DNA from: Streptomyces mutabilis
Lineage (GTDB): Bacteria > Actinomycetota > Actinomycetes > Streptomycetales > Streptomycetaceae
Length of the DNA: 64,000 nt
NCBI RefSeq assembly: GCF_014649815.1
Contig: NZ_BMTT01000001.1
Coordinates: 1 to 64,000, forward strand
Reading direction: 5' to 3'
Every line of letters begins with the position of its first letter. Position 1 is the first letter of the stretch. The notes below the pieces were generated by a model that saw only the letters and a list, made by a program, of their open reading frames with translations, was not told where the DNA came from and made no database searches. Position numbers and translations under genes: made by a program. Shown here in pieces: positions 34,874-44,037 of the stretch.

Positions 34874-35100
34874 CCTACCTGGAGTTCGAGCTGCTCGCCC
34901 ACCTCGTCGCGCATCCCCACCGGGTGCACACCCGCGACCAGCTGGTCACCACCGTGTGGGGGTACGGCCACGTGGGCGACGGACGGACCGTCGACGTGCA
35001 CGTGGCCAGGCTGCGCCGCGAGCTCGGTGCCGAGCACCGGCGGACGATCCAGACCGTGCGCCGCGTCGGCTACGAGTACTCCCCGCCGACGGGACGTTGA
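34681..35100 (+). CDS. Winged-helix DNA-binding protein (OmpR/PhoB-type trans_reg_C), possibly N-terminally shortened
   Basis: A 139-aa protein: MVGYLVLVPADRQPPVPPPG, then RIDTARRTAAVAGRELELTY, and a complete winged helix LEFELLAHLVAHPHRVHTRD, LVTTVWGYGHVGDGRTVDVH and VARLRRELGAEHRRTIQTVR. There is no receiver domain; Streptomyces has many such orphan winged-helix regulators, usually with 50-60 further N-terminal residues. GGGAG lies six nt before ATG 34681, inside the preceding gene's frame. The missing N-terminus supports a deletion scar here. Confidence 0.78.
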   Translation: MVGYLVLVPADRQPPVPPPGKPGPSSAGTRDGLDGAHVPVGDDPLIRIDTARRTAAVAGRELELTYLEFELLAHLVAHPHRVHTRDQLVTTVWGYGHVGDGRTVDVHVARLRRELGAEHRRTIQTVRRVGYEYSPPTGR

Positions 35101-35159
35101 CCTCTGCTGTCGGCAGACAGCCGTTCCGCGGACCGGCCAGGGCGGGCACAGTGGCGAGT

Positions 35160-36173
35160 ATGAGACTACTGGTGCTGGGCGGTACGGAATTCGTGGGGCG
35201 GGCCGTGGTGGAGGCGGCGCTCGGACACGGCTGGGAGGTGACGGTCCTCCACCGCGGGCGGCACGCCCCGCCGCCCGGGGTGCGCGCACTGCACGGCGAC
35301 CGCACCGCACCCGACGGGCTCGCCGCCCTGGCCGACGGCACGTGGGACGCCGTCGTCGACACCTGGTCGGCGGCGCCCCGCGCGGTGCGGGACTCGGCGC
35401 GAGCGCTGCGGGGCCGCGTCGGCCGGTACGTGTACGTGTCGAGCTGCTCGGTGTACGCCTGGGCGCCGCCCGCCGGGTACACCGAGGACGCACCGTTGGT
35501 CGAGGGCGCGTCGGCGGACGCCGGGCAGAGCCACTACGCCCGGGACAAGCGGGGCGCCGAACTGGCCGTCCTGGACGCCTTCGGCGCGGACCGCTCGGTG
35601 CTCGTCCGGGCCGGTCTGATCCTCGGCCCGTACGAGAACGTCGGGCGGCTGCCGTGGTGGCTGAACCGCGTCGCCGACGGCGGCCCGGTGCTCGCGCCGG
35701 GCCCCCGGGACCTGCCCCTCCAGTACATCGACGTCCGCGACCTCGCCGACTGGATCCTCGGGGCGGTCCAGCGGAAGCTGAGCGGGCCGTACAACCTGAT
35801 CTCCCCGTCGGGCCACGCCACCATGGGCGCACTGCTCGAAGCCTGCGCGAGGGTCACCGCAGGCGCGGCGGAGCTGCGCTGGACCGACCCCGAAGCCGTC
35901 CTCGCCGCCGGGATCGAGCCGTGGACCCAGTTGCCGGTGTGGACACCGCCGGACAGCGACCTGCACGAGGCGCTGCACCAGGCCGACGTCTCCCGGGCCC
36001 TGGCCACGGGCCTGAGCTGCCGCCCGGTCGGCGACACGGTCACCGACACCTGGTCCTGGCTGCGGAGCATCGGCGGCACGGCACCCCGGCGCCCGGACCG
36101 TCCGCCGGTCGGCCTGGACGGGGAGACGGAGGCGAAGGCCCTCGCCACCGACCGGGCCCGGGACGACCGGTAA
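35160..36173 (+). CDS. NAD-dependent epimerase/dehydratase family protein
   Basis: A 337-aa extended short-chain dehydrogenase. The nucleotide-binding motif is MRLLVLGGTEFVGRAVVEAA (atypical GGTxFxG); the catalytic region has VYVSSCSVYAW followed by YARDKRGAE with the YxxxK; LQYIDVRDLADWIL is the substrate-side motif. Such proteins resemble isoflavone-reductase/NmrA or reductase-like epimerases; the substrate is unknown. ATG 35160 is chosen since upstream in-frame sequence is a shadow of the winged-helix gene. Confidence 0.85.
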   Translation: MRLLVLGGTEFVGRAVVEAALGHGWEVTVLHRGRHAPPPGVRALHGDRTAPDGLAALADGTWDAVVDTWSAAPRAVRDSARALRGRVGRYVYVSSCSVYAWAPPAGYTEDAPLVEGASADAGQSHYARDKRGAELAVLDAFGADRSVLVRAGLILGPYENVGRLPWWLNRVADGGPVLAPGPRDLPLQYIDVRDLADWILGAVQRKLSGPYNLISPSGHATMGALLEACARVTAGAAELRWTDPEAVLAAGIEPWTQLPVWTPPDSDLHEALHQADVSRALATGLSCRPVGDTVTDTWSWLRSIGGTAPRRPDRPPVGLDGETEAKALATDRARDDR

Positions 36174-36439
36174 AGCGCCGCAGCCGCAGCCGACGGGGGT
36201 CGGAACTGCCGGCTGATGGCTGCGTATCAGTGTGCTCTGGGATGCGTGAGCGAGTACGTGGGTGAGGTCGGATCGTTTCGCGTCCGGGTGAACGAAGGTA
36301 CGTCTGTCGAATGCGTGACCTGTGGTGGTGGTCGTCGTTGTGTGTGGTGCAGCGGTTGTCACGGCTGAGCGGGGGTGAGGGGTGGGTGGTCTGCGGCAGC
36401 TTGCGGCGCCGTTCGTCGTGCCGGGACCGTCGGGAGTAG

Positions 36440-37259
36440 CGGTGCGGACCCGGCTCAAGCAGCTCACCGCCAGAGACGTGGAGGTGCTGCGACAGGTCGG
36501 CGCGCATCTGGGCTCGCTCGCGTCCCGTGACCTGCTGCCAGGACGCGGTGACGTACCAGCGGTCACGCTGGACGTCGTGATGGATGCTGGTAGGCGACCG
36601 CCCGGTGCGCGGCAACGCGGTCGGCCCAGTCAGCATCCGCCTCCCGGCTCCGTTCGCCCATCTGGCCAACGCGGCGCACTGCCGGTACGTCCTCACCGGC
36701 CGGGTCCGGTTCGCGCACCGGGGGCAGGAGTGAACACGGCGGGCGGAAGCGGTTCAGGCAGCTGATCTCCGGCATGCCCACCGGTCGGCTGCGGGCCCGC
36801 CTGACCTCCATGGCCGACGCCACCGACATCACCGTCATCGCCGTCGACCCCGCCTACACAAGCAAGTGGGGCGCCCAGCACTGGCAGGAACCCCTCACCA
36901 CCTCCACCCGCAAGACCACCCGGCACGATGCGGCGAGCATCGCGATCGGGCGACGCGCCCAGGGCTTTCCGGTCCGGCGTCGGACGGCACCGCCCCGCAC
37001 CCACCAGAGCGATGGATGCGGGCATCGGACCGCCCAGGCCGACCGACGTGCTCCCGGGCGTGAGGGACCCCGCCCCCGTGTTCCCGGACCACGGACACGA
37101 TCCGTGCCACCGGACACGGAGCGAAAGCGGGCGACCAGGACACCCAACACCGTTCGGGGTGCCCGCAGTGCACAGGCATGGGTCCAAGACCCACTCCTGC
37201 ACACTGAACAGGAACGGTGTACCTGGCACCACCTCCTGCCCGGGGGCCCCGCCCCGTGA
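36440..37259 (+). pseudogene. Scrambled, decayed TnpB-like (IS200/IS605-type) transposase remnant
   Basis: The 1117-bp stretch 36174-37290 has no intact gene but holds pieces of one transposase. Piece A (+, 36440-36538) reads VRTRLKQLTARDVEVLRQVG then AHLGSLASRDL. Piece C is on the minus strand (about 36539-36627): WADRVAAHRAVAY, a one-base frameshift, then HHDVQRDRWYVTASWQQ. Piece B (+, about 36628-36731) reads PAPFAHLANAAHCRYVLTGR. Piece E (+, 36736-37259) reads GRKRFRQLISGMPTGRLRAR, then VIAVDPAYTSKWGAQHW and TRHDAASIAIGRRAQG, to the end. In family members the order is A-B-C-D-E on one strand, so C is inverted and displaced and D is missing. Non-functional. Confidence 0.75.
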
Positions 37260-37290
37260 CCGGTGCCGTCGGCTCGGTGAGACTGACGGC

Positions 37291-38565
37291 ATGAACATCG
37301 AGACGAAGAGCGGCGACCGCGGGCCCCGGACGAACCGGACGCGGAACATGGCGCTGTCGGCCGTGCGGGGACTGGCACTGACGCTCATCACCCTGCCCGG
37401 TGCGGTGCTCTGCTTCTGCCTGACCCTGGTGTCCCTCGCCCTGATCCCGATCGGGATCGGCATCGTCACCACGCCGTACGTGCTGAGCGGCGTGCGGATG
37501 TTCGCGGACTGGCGACGGGTGCTCGCCGCGGAGTGGGCAGGGGTCCGCATCCAGCGGGCGTACCGGCCGCTGCCCGAGAACGCCAACCCCTGGGGGCGCA
37601 CCTTCGGGATGCTCGGTGACCCGGCGACCTGACGGGACCTCCTGTGGCTGCCGGTCGACATGACCGCGGGCTTCGTCACCGCGTTGCTGGCCTTCGTGCT
37701 CACGCTCTACCCGTTGGAGGGGTTCGCGATCGCGGCAGGGCTGTGGCGGGTCTGGTCCGACGGCTACTGGTACGGCTTCGTGCACGTCACCGACCAGACC
37801 TCGGGCCTGTACGCCGCCGCCCTGGGCGCCGTCCTCCTCGTCGCCGCCCACTGGCTGGCCCCGCTCCTGCTGAACGCGCACTTCCGGCTCACCGGCGCGG
37901 TCCTCGGCTCCGACCAGGTCGAGCTCGCCGAGCGCGTGCGGGTGCTGACCGAGACCCGGCGGGACGCCGTCGACACCTCCGCGGCCGAACTGCGCCGCAT
38001 CGAGCGCGACCTGCACGACGGGGCGCAGGCCCGGCTGGTCGCCATGGGCATGGACCTCGGCACCATCGAGGCGCTGCTGGAGAAGGACCCGGCGAAGGCC
38101 CGGGAACTGCTCGCCCAGGCCCGCCGGTCCTCCGCCGACGCCCTGACCGAGCTGCGTGAACTCGTGCGGGGCATCCACCCCCCGGTCCTCGCCGAACGCG
38201 GCCTGGGAGACGCCGTGCGCGCCCTGGCGCTGCGGCTGCCCGTCACCGTGGAGACCGACGTGGACCTGCCCGGCCGCGCTGAGGCGCCGGTGGAGTCCGC
38301 CGCGTACTTCGCGGTCAGCGAGATCCTCACCAACGCCGTCAAGCACTCCGGCGGCGACCGGATCTGGATCGACATGCACCTCGCCGAGGGCCGGCTGCGC
38401 GTCTCCGTGACCGACAACGGCAAGGGCGGCGCGGTGATCGGCGCGGGGTCCGGACTGGCCGGGGTGGAGCGGCGACTGGGTACATTCGACGGCGTCCTGG
38501 CCGTCAGCTCACCCGCGGGCGGCCCCACCATGGTCACCGTGGAGATCCCTTGCGCGTCGTCCTAG
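37291..38565 (+). pseudogene. Sensor histidine kinase interrupted by an in-frame TGA
   Basis: The reading frame is open from ATG 37291 to 38565 except for one TGA at 37630-37632 (codon 114). Around it the protein reads GMLGDPAT-stop-RDLLWLPVDM; a Trp (TGG) is expected, so a single G-to-A change explains it. The N-terminal part has two membrane helices, the second part two more, then the HisKA_3 box RRIERDLHDGAQARLVAM with His242 and the HATPase segment EILTNAVKHSGG to SGLAGVERRLGTFDG. ATG 37660 could restart a shortened kinase. It overlaps its response regulator gene by 16 bp. Alternatives are read-through or a sequencing error. Confidence 0.75.
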
Positions 38566-39203
38566 CCGAAGACCTGTTCCTGCTGCGCGACGGGCTGGTC
38601 CGGCTCCTTCAGGCCCACGACTTCGAGATCGCCGCTGCCGTCGAGACGGGCCCCGCACTGTCCCGGGCGCTGGCCGAACTGGAGCCGGACGTCGCAGTCG
38701 TCGACGTACGCCTGCCGCCCACGCTCACCGACGAGGGCCTGCAGTGCGCCCTGGAGGCCCGCCGCAAGCGGCCGGGGCTGCCGGTGCTGGTCCTGTCCCA
38801 GCACGTGGAGCAGTTGTACGCGCGTGAGCTGCTCGCCGACGGCAACGGCGGTGTGGGATACCTGCTCAAGGACCGGGTGTTCGACGCGGAGCAGTTCGTG
38901 GACGCCGTACGGCGGGTGGCGGCGGGTGGTACGGCGATGGACCCGCAGGTCATCCAGCAGCTGCTGAGCCGGCGTGCGGCGGCGGACCGGCCGCTGGAGC
39001 GGCTCACCCCCCGGGAGCTGGAGGTGCTGGAGCTGATGGCGCAGGGCCGGACCAACGCGGCGATCGCGGGCAAGCTGGTCGTCACGGAGCGGGCGATCGC
39101 GAAACACACCGCGAACATCTTCGCCAAGCTGAGCCTCGAGGTCTCGGACGACGACAACCGCCGTGTGCTGGCGGTTCTGGCGTATCTGGACCGCGGCCGC
39201 TGA
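38550..39203 (+). CDS. NarL/FixJ-family response regulator
   Basis: A 217-aa regulator pairing with the kinase just upstream. The receiver domain has the acidic pair in [13 protein letters not shown], phospho-acceptor Asp52 in [10 protein letters not shown], and Lys in VGYLLKDRV. The C-terminal LuxR HTH is [20 protein letters not shown] followed by [18 protein letters not shown]. The TTG start at 38550 lies inside the kinase gene with GGAG six nt upstream, giving translational coupling; a stop early in the kinase would reduce that coupling. Its targets are unknown. Confidence 0.9.
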   Translation: MRVVLAEDLFLLRDGLVRLLQAHDFEIAAAVETGPALSRALAELEPDVAVVDVRLPPTLTDEGLQCALEARRKRPGLPVLVLSQHVEQLYARELLADGNGGVGYLLKDRVFDAEQFVDAVRRVAAGGTAMDPQVIQQLLSRRAAADRPLERLTPRELEVLELMAQGRTNAAIAGKLVVTERAIAKHTANIFAKLSLEVSDDDNRRVLAVLAYLDRGR

Positions 39204-39336
39204 TCCCACCCACCGCATGCGACCGTCAATTCCGCAGGCGGGTGAACACCCCTGGAACGGCCTCCGTATGGAAGGGAGCCGCTTCACTCCTGTCGGGCGC
39301 CCTCGATGCCCCGCAAGGAAGTCAAAGAGGAGTTCC

Positions 39337-40815
39337 ATGGGACGCAACACGAGAAAACGCCGTACGCCGCTGGCCACCAAGGTCGTAGCCGGGGCGGCGG
39401 CCCTGGCGGTCGGCGGGGGCGGGCTGGTCTGGGCCGACTTCCATGCCTCGGCGCACGAGGAGAATCCGGCCCACAATCGGACGAGGTCGGCCGCGGCGCA
39501 GGTCGCGACGATCGACTGTCCCGACGTCGGCCAGCAGCTGTCCGGCGTACCGGACCGCGCGCGGGGTGAGGTCGACGACGAACTGGCCACGATGGACAGC
39601 CAGATCACGGATGCCTACAAACGGCTCGCCACCACGCGGCGCGCGCAGGCAGGTGATCCTCAGTTCGTGCGCAACACCATCCTCGGCCCGCTCAAGGACC
39701 GGCGGAAGGCGATCATCGACCGGATCCAGCTGGAGATCGACCGGGCCGGCGGCCGGGCCGACGACAGCCTGGACCAGCTGGCCGGCTGCCAGGGCCAGCC
39801 CGCGGAGCAGCCGCAGAACGGGGACGGCCAGGACGACGACGGCCAGGATCAGGACGGCGGTCAGAACCAGGACGACAACGGCAACGGCGCCGCGGGCCCG
39901 GTGGCGGACGACTTCATCGACATCGACGACGTCGAGCCGAACTCCCGCGACAGCGAGAACGGTCTGGCCGCCGACGGCGACGGCGGTTCCACCGGCACCT
40001 TCACCACAAACTGCGGTGTCAACGAGAACAACCTGTTCAACAGCGACAACCTGATCGCCGCACCCGGTGTCGACAACGGCGCGCACCACGTGCACGACTA
40101 CGTCGGCAACCAGGACAACGACGCCTTCTCCAGCGACGAGGACCTGGCCGACGCGGACACCTCGTGCCGGAACCAGGGCGACAGGTCCACGTACTACTGG
40201 CCGGTGCTGCGCCTCCAGGACGGTACCGAGGAGCTCGACGCCAACGAGCTGGGCGGCGGCACCGAGGGCAACGTCGGCCGGATCCTGAAGCCGGCCCAGG
40301 CGGAGCTGAGGTTCGTCGGCAACCAGCAGGGCGACGTGGTCGCCATGCCGAAGTTCCTGCGCGTCATCACCGGTGACGCCAAGTCCTTCACCAACGGCGA
40401 CGCCAACGCCAACAGTTCGTGGAGCTGCACCGGCTTCGAGGACCGGCAGGTCACCGACAAGTACCCGCTGTGCCCCGAGGGCAGCCAGGTGGTGCGCACG
40501 TCCAACTTCCAGAGCTGCTGGGACGGCCGGAACATCGACAGCGCCAACCACCGGGACCACATGGCGTTCGTCCAGGAGGACGGCGGCTGCCCGAACGGTT
40601 TCCAGGCCATCCCCCAGCTCCGGGTCCGCCTGGTGTACGACATCCCCACGCCGACCGTCGAGAACGGCCAGGTGCGGAACCCGTACGCGGTGGACAGCTT
40701 CCCGGAGCAGCTGCACAAGCCGATCACCGATCACAACGACTTCATCAACGTCATGGACGAGGACCTGATGAACGAGGTGGTCGACTGCATCAACAGCGGG
40801 GAGGACTGCCAGTAG
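39337..40815 (+). CDS. Secreted DUF1996 protein
   Basis: A 492-aa exported protein: twin-Arg-like [20 protein letters not shown] signal, then a helical region with CPDVGQQL, an Asp/Gln/Asn/Gly-rich linker (about 160-190), and the DUF1996 domain with [20 protein letters not shown] and [10 protein letters not shown]. Similar domains occur in fungal and actinobacterial extracellular proteins; function is unknown. Eight or more Cys in the mature part suggest disulfides. GAGGAG precedes ATG 39337. It ends at a strong terminator. Confidence 0.85.
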   Translation: MGRNTRKRRTPLATKVVAGAAALAVGGGGLVWADFHASAHEENPAHNRTRSAAAQVATIDCPDVGQQLSGVPDRARGEVDDELATMDSQITDAYKRLATTRRAQAGDPQFVRNTILGPLKDRRKAIIDRIQLEIDRAGGRADDSLDQLAGCQGQPAEQPQNGDGQDDDGQDQDGGQNQDDNGNGAAGPVADDFIDIDDVEPNSRDSENGLAADGDGGSTGTFTTNCGVNENNLFNSDNLIAAPGVDNGAHHVHDYVGNQDNDAFSSDEDLADADTSCRNQGDRSTYYWPVLRLQDGTEELDANELGGGTEGNVGRILKPAQAELRFVGNQQGDVVAMPKFLRVITGDAKSFTNGDANANSSWSCTGFEDRQVTDKYPLCPEGSQVVRTSNFQSCWDGRNIDSANHRDHMAFVQEDGGCPNGFQAIPQLRVRLVYDIPTPTVENGQVRNPYAVDSFPEQLHKPITDHNDFINVMDEDLMNEVVDCINSGEDCQ

Positions 40816-40833
40816 TCTCCGCGTCACCCCACG

Positions 40834-40871
40834 GGGAGGGCCGGTGACGGAGATCCGTCACCGGCCCTCCC
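40834..40871 (+). terminator. Strong bidirectional terminator
   Basis: 18-bp inverted repeat GGGAGGGCCGGTGACGGA and its complement, tightly spaced, between the convergent DUF1996 and lipoprotein genes. Confidence 0.85.
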
Positions 40872-40892
40872 GGCCGTTGTGGCCTGTGGTCA

Positions 40893-41339
40893 TCAACCGT
40901 GGCCCGCGTGCCCGTCGTGCTCCCCGCGACCGGCCGAGTGGGTGCCGCCACCGTGCCGCGCACCCTGCTCCAGGGTGCCGCCGAGCCGGCCGCGCAGGCC
41001 GGCCATGACGTCCTGGTGGCCGACGGCGACCCACTTGCGGCCGACGAGGTAGTGGCCGCCGTAGTCCTTGGCGGTGTTGATCCATTCGCGCTGGCCGCGG
41101 TCGGTCGTGAAGGTGACGAGGACGTACTTCTCCGCTCCCTCGCGGCAGATGGCCTGGCGCATGGTGTCGGCGTCCGTCTGCATGTCGGGATCGCACTTCA
41201 CCTCGGCGGCCAGGTGCTCCAGGCTGCCGGTCGCCGTCTCCGGGACGGCCGCCTCGTCCCTCCCGTCGGAGCCGCAGCCCGTCAGCGCCAGTACCGCCAC
41301 CGCCGCGGCCGGCGCGAGCATCGGTCGGGTCAGCCTCAT
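40893..41339 (-). CDS. Small lipoprotein with His-rich tail
   Basis: A 148-aa lipoprotein: signal with lipobox LTGC (Cys22) followed by GSDGRDE. The middle has a conserved-looking core with two Cys (EVKCDPDMQTDADTMRQAIC) and VLVTFTTDRGQREWINTA. The C-terminal 25 residues are His/Gly-rich, suggesting metal binding. GGAGG is well placed before ATG 41339. Function is unknown. Confidence 0.8.
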   Translation of the reverse strand: MRLTRPMLAPAAAVAVLALTGCGSDGRDEAAVPETATGSLEHLAAEVKCDPDMQTDADTMRQAICREGAEKYVLVTFTTDRGQREWINTAKDYGGHYLVGRKWVAVGHQDVMAGLRGRLGGTLEQGARHGGGTHSAGRGEHDGHAGHG

Positions 41340-41476
41340 GTGTTCCTCCGGTCCGTTCCGGCGACGTGCCGCACGGAGCCCCGGAGAGGGGCTCTCCCCG
41401 ATCGATACGGCCGCGGGGCGGGAACCACTCAGAAATCCCGGTGTCGTCGCGCGTACGCCCGTGCGAGAGTGGCGCC

Positions 41477-41986
41477 GTGGACCAGGACTGGGAAGACCGC
41501 GTGACCGCCGCTTGGGCGACGATCGACGACTACGCCGAGGACGGCGCCGCCGACTTCCGCGCGGTGATCGACGCCCTCGCCGACGAGTTGCCGGCGGACA
41601 GCCCCCTCGGCCTGTTCGAGCGTGCCTGCGCCTGGGACTCCACGGGCCACTCCGACCGTGCCGTGCCGCTGTACCGCGAGGCGCTGGAGCGCGGGCTGGG
41701 CGGGAGCAGCCGCTACAAGGGCCGCCGGGCGAAGATCCAGCTCTCCAGCTCGCTGCGGAACATCGGCGAACCGGAGGAGGGCGTCAAGCTGCTGTCGCCC
41801 GAACTACTCGCTCCGTCGGACGAGTTGGACGACGCCGTGCGCGCCACGCTCGCCCTGTGCCTGTCGAGCATGGGCCGCGACCGTGAGGGCCTGGCGCTGG
41901 TGCTCGGCGCGCTCGCGCCCCATCTGCCGCGCTACCGGCGCTCGATGGCCGCCTACGCACGAGCGCTGGTGGAACCCGAGGACTGA
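41477..41986 (+). CDS. Tetratricopeptide-repeat protein (TPR_5-like)
   Basis: A 169-aa cytosolic helical protein. ERACAWDSTGHSDRAVPLYR and KIQLSSSLRNIGEPEEGVKL resemble TPR_5 repeats. Short versions of this fold are widespread in Streptomyces; partner unknown. Start GTG 41477, VDQDWEDRVTAAWATIDDYA. It is divergent from the lipoprotein gene. Confidence 0.8.
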   Translation: MDQDWEDRVTAAWATIDDYAEDGAADFRAVIDALADELPADSPLGLFERACAWDSTGHSDRAVPLYREALERGLGGSSRYKGRRAKIQLSSSLRNIGEPEEGVKLLSPELLAPSDELDDAVRATLALCLSSMGRDREGLALVLGALAPHLPRYRRSMAAYARALVEPED

Positions 41987-42030
41987 CCTGGGCATGGTGA
42001 CCATCCACCGATTCGCTCGTTCAGCTGAAC

Positions 42031-43965
42031 GTGCAGTCACAGGATGTCGCCCCGCGCCCCGCACCGTCCTCCGCCTCCCCGGCCGACCCGGTCGTCGACG
42101 TCGAGCAGGCCGAGGCCGCGCTCGTCGAGCACTACCCGCGCCTGGTCCGGCTCGCCTACCTGATGCTGCCGCCCGGTCTCGGCCGGGGAGGCCGCGTCCT
42201 GTCCGCACACTCCCTCACCCAGCGCGCCCTGCCCCGGAACCGGACGACGACTCCCGCGATCCCGGCCCAGCCGACCGGCCGCGACGTGGACCCCGGCTAC
42301 GCGCTGGTCCGCCTGCGCGTCGTCCGTGCGGCGCTGGAGGCCGGCCGCCCGCTCAAGCGGCGTGCGTGGCCCAAGCGGGCCCAGCTGCCGCCGCTGCTGC
42401 CCCAGGTGCGGGGCCTCAAGCTCTTCCCGCGCTCCGGCGGCGCCGACGAACTCGCCCTGGACCAGTGCCTGTCCGCGCTCTCCGCACCGGGCCGTGCGGC
42501 CTACGTGCTGCGGGGCCTGGAGACGCTCCCCGACGATGACGTACGGCAGCTGCTCGAAACCGCCGGAGTCTCCGACGCGGAGGCCGCCCTGCGGGAGGCC
42601 GACGGGGTGCCCGCGCAGTACGCGCTGCTTGCCTCCCCCGAGTTCGACCCCTGCTCCCTGCAGGCCCGGCCGACCGACCTGATGCGTCGCCGTCAGCACA
42701 CGAGGGCCGCGCTGGCCGCCGGGGCGGCCCTGGTGGTGTGCGGGGCGCTGCTGGGCGTGCCCGGCGGCGGCTGGGGGCCGGACGGTGCCGCCGCTCCGTC
42801 GTACGCGCAGAACCCGGCGGCCGAGGCGGCCCTGGACCCGGCCGAACTGACGCGGGTCGCCCCCGCCGCGTGGACGACCTCCGCGCGCACCGACTTCTCG
42901 GTGTGGCCGGCGCGCGGCGACCTCACGGGTGACGAGAAGCTGCTCCGCCGGGCCCTCGCCGTGTGGGCGCGGCCGGGCGGGAGCGTGGCGGTCTCGGCGA
43001 CGCCCGGCACCCCGACCGGCGGCCCGTCCGGCCCGCCCCAGCTGCTGTACGCCGGGACCGTCGACAACGCCCGCGTGGTGATCCTGCACGACGGTCTGCG
43101 TCTGGCCCGGTACGCCGAGCCGCAGGACGGCACGGCGGGCGCCGCCCTGGACTTCGCGCGCACCGACGGCGCCGGCCGCTCCGAGGCCGGTGCGGTGGTC
43201 CTGGGCCGGGCCGACGGCAACGTCCGCTACCTGACGGCGCCCTGGGTGACCAAGGCGGCCGTGCGGGACCTCGCCGAACCGGGCTCCGCCGCCCGCGCCC
43301 TGACGCTGTCCGACGGTGTGACCTCGCCGCCGCTGGCCAGCCCCGTGCAGCAGCAGTCCGGGGCGTGCGCGTCCTGGAACGTGCTGGAGCTGACCGACGG
43401 CTCGGACACCCGCCTGGCGACCGACCTCGGTGAGCTGGTCCCGGCCCGCCTGACCACGGGCCGCCCCGGCTCGGCGAAGGACGTCTCCGGCGCCGAGGCA
43501 CGGGCCGACTGGGCGCCGTACGCCTGCTCGCTCGGCGCGGTGCGCGGCCAGGGCGTGCGGTCGGTGAACGCGTGGCGGTTCGCGACGCAGCCGCTGCCCG
43601 ACTCCAGCGGCTCGGCGGCCTGGGTGTGCACCCGGGCCGAGACCTGGCGCGGGGGCGGGGCGCGGGTACTGGCCCAGTTCCGCACACCGGGCGGGGCCCA
43701 GGGCGCCGTGGCCGCGAAGGCGCAGGACGTGCCGGCGTGCGGCGAGCGCGACCCGCACGTGCTGGCCGGGGTGCTGTGGAAGTCGGAGGGCGGGCACTGG
43801 TACCTGCTCGCCGCCGGCGACCGCGACACGCGGTCGGTCGAGGCGACGGGCGGCATCAGCGGCTCCGCCGACGGGAACCTGCTGACGGCGAAGGGCGAGC
43901 AGGGGGCGCAGGCCGAGCTGAAGGGCACCCTGCGGAACGGCCGGTCGATCAGCGGACTGCGGTAG
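42031..43965 (+). CDS. Membrane-anchored protein with a degenerate ECF-sigma-like N-terminal region
   Basis: A 644-aa protein. Residues ~25-200 resemble a worn-down ECF sigma factor: AEAALVEHYPRLVRLAYLML is region-2-like, and DQCLSALSAPGRAAYVLRGL to LLETAGVSDAEAALREADG is region-4-like. A single membrane helix follows (AALAAGAALVVCGALLGVPG, about 230), and the ~400-residue rest is extracytoplasmic, with paired Cys in CASWN, PYACSLG, WVCTRAE and VPACGERD. The domain call is from pattern recognition only. Start GTG 42031 lacks a strong ribosome site. It could act as a membrane-held regulator or a structural protein. Confidence 0.6.
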   Translation: MQSQDVAPRPAPSSASPADPVVDVEQAEAALVEHYPRLVRLAYLMLPPGLGRGGRVLSAHSLTQRALPRNRTTTPAIPAQPTGRDVDPGYALVRLRVVRAALEAGRPLKRRAWPKRAQLPPLLPQVRGLKLFPRSGGADELALDQCLSALSAPGRAAYVLRGLETLPDDDVRQLLETAGVSDAEAALREADGVPAQYALLASPEFDPCSLQARPTDLMRRRQHTRAALAAGAALVVCGALLGVPGGGWGPDGAAAPSYAQNPAAEAALDPAELTRVAPAAWTTSARTDFSVWPARGDLTGDEKLLRRALAVWARPGGSVAVSATPGTPTGGPSGPPQLLYAGTVDNARVVILHDGLRLARYAEPQDGTAGAALDFARTDGAGRSEAGAVVLGRADGNVRYLTAPWVTKAAVRDLAEPGSAARALTLSDGVTSPPLASPVQQQSGACASWNVLELTDGSDTRLATDLGELVPARLTTGRPGSAKDVSGAEARADWAPYACSLGAVRGQGVRSVNAWRFATQPLPDSSGSAAWVCTRAETWRGGGARVLAQFRTPGGAQGAVAAKAQDVPACGERDPHVLAGVLWKSEGGHWYLLAAGDRDTRSVEATGGISGSADGNLLTAKGEQGAQAELKGTLRNGRSISGLR

Positions 43966-44037
43966 CCCGGGAGGCGCGGAACACCTCTGCCCGATCCGGC
44001 CCGTTCGGGGGCCGATTTCGATCGGTAAGGTGTTCGT

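Noticed and set aside
36174-36439. A separate gene upstream of the transposase pieces
   Set aside because: Only short frames; the sequence fits the degraded left part of the element.
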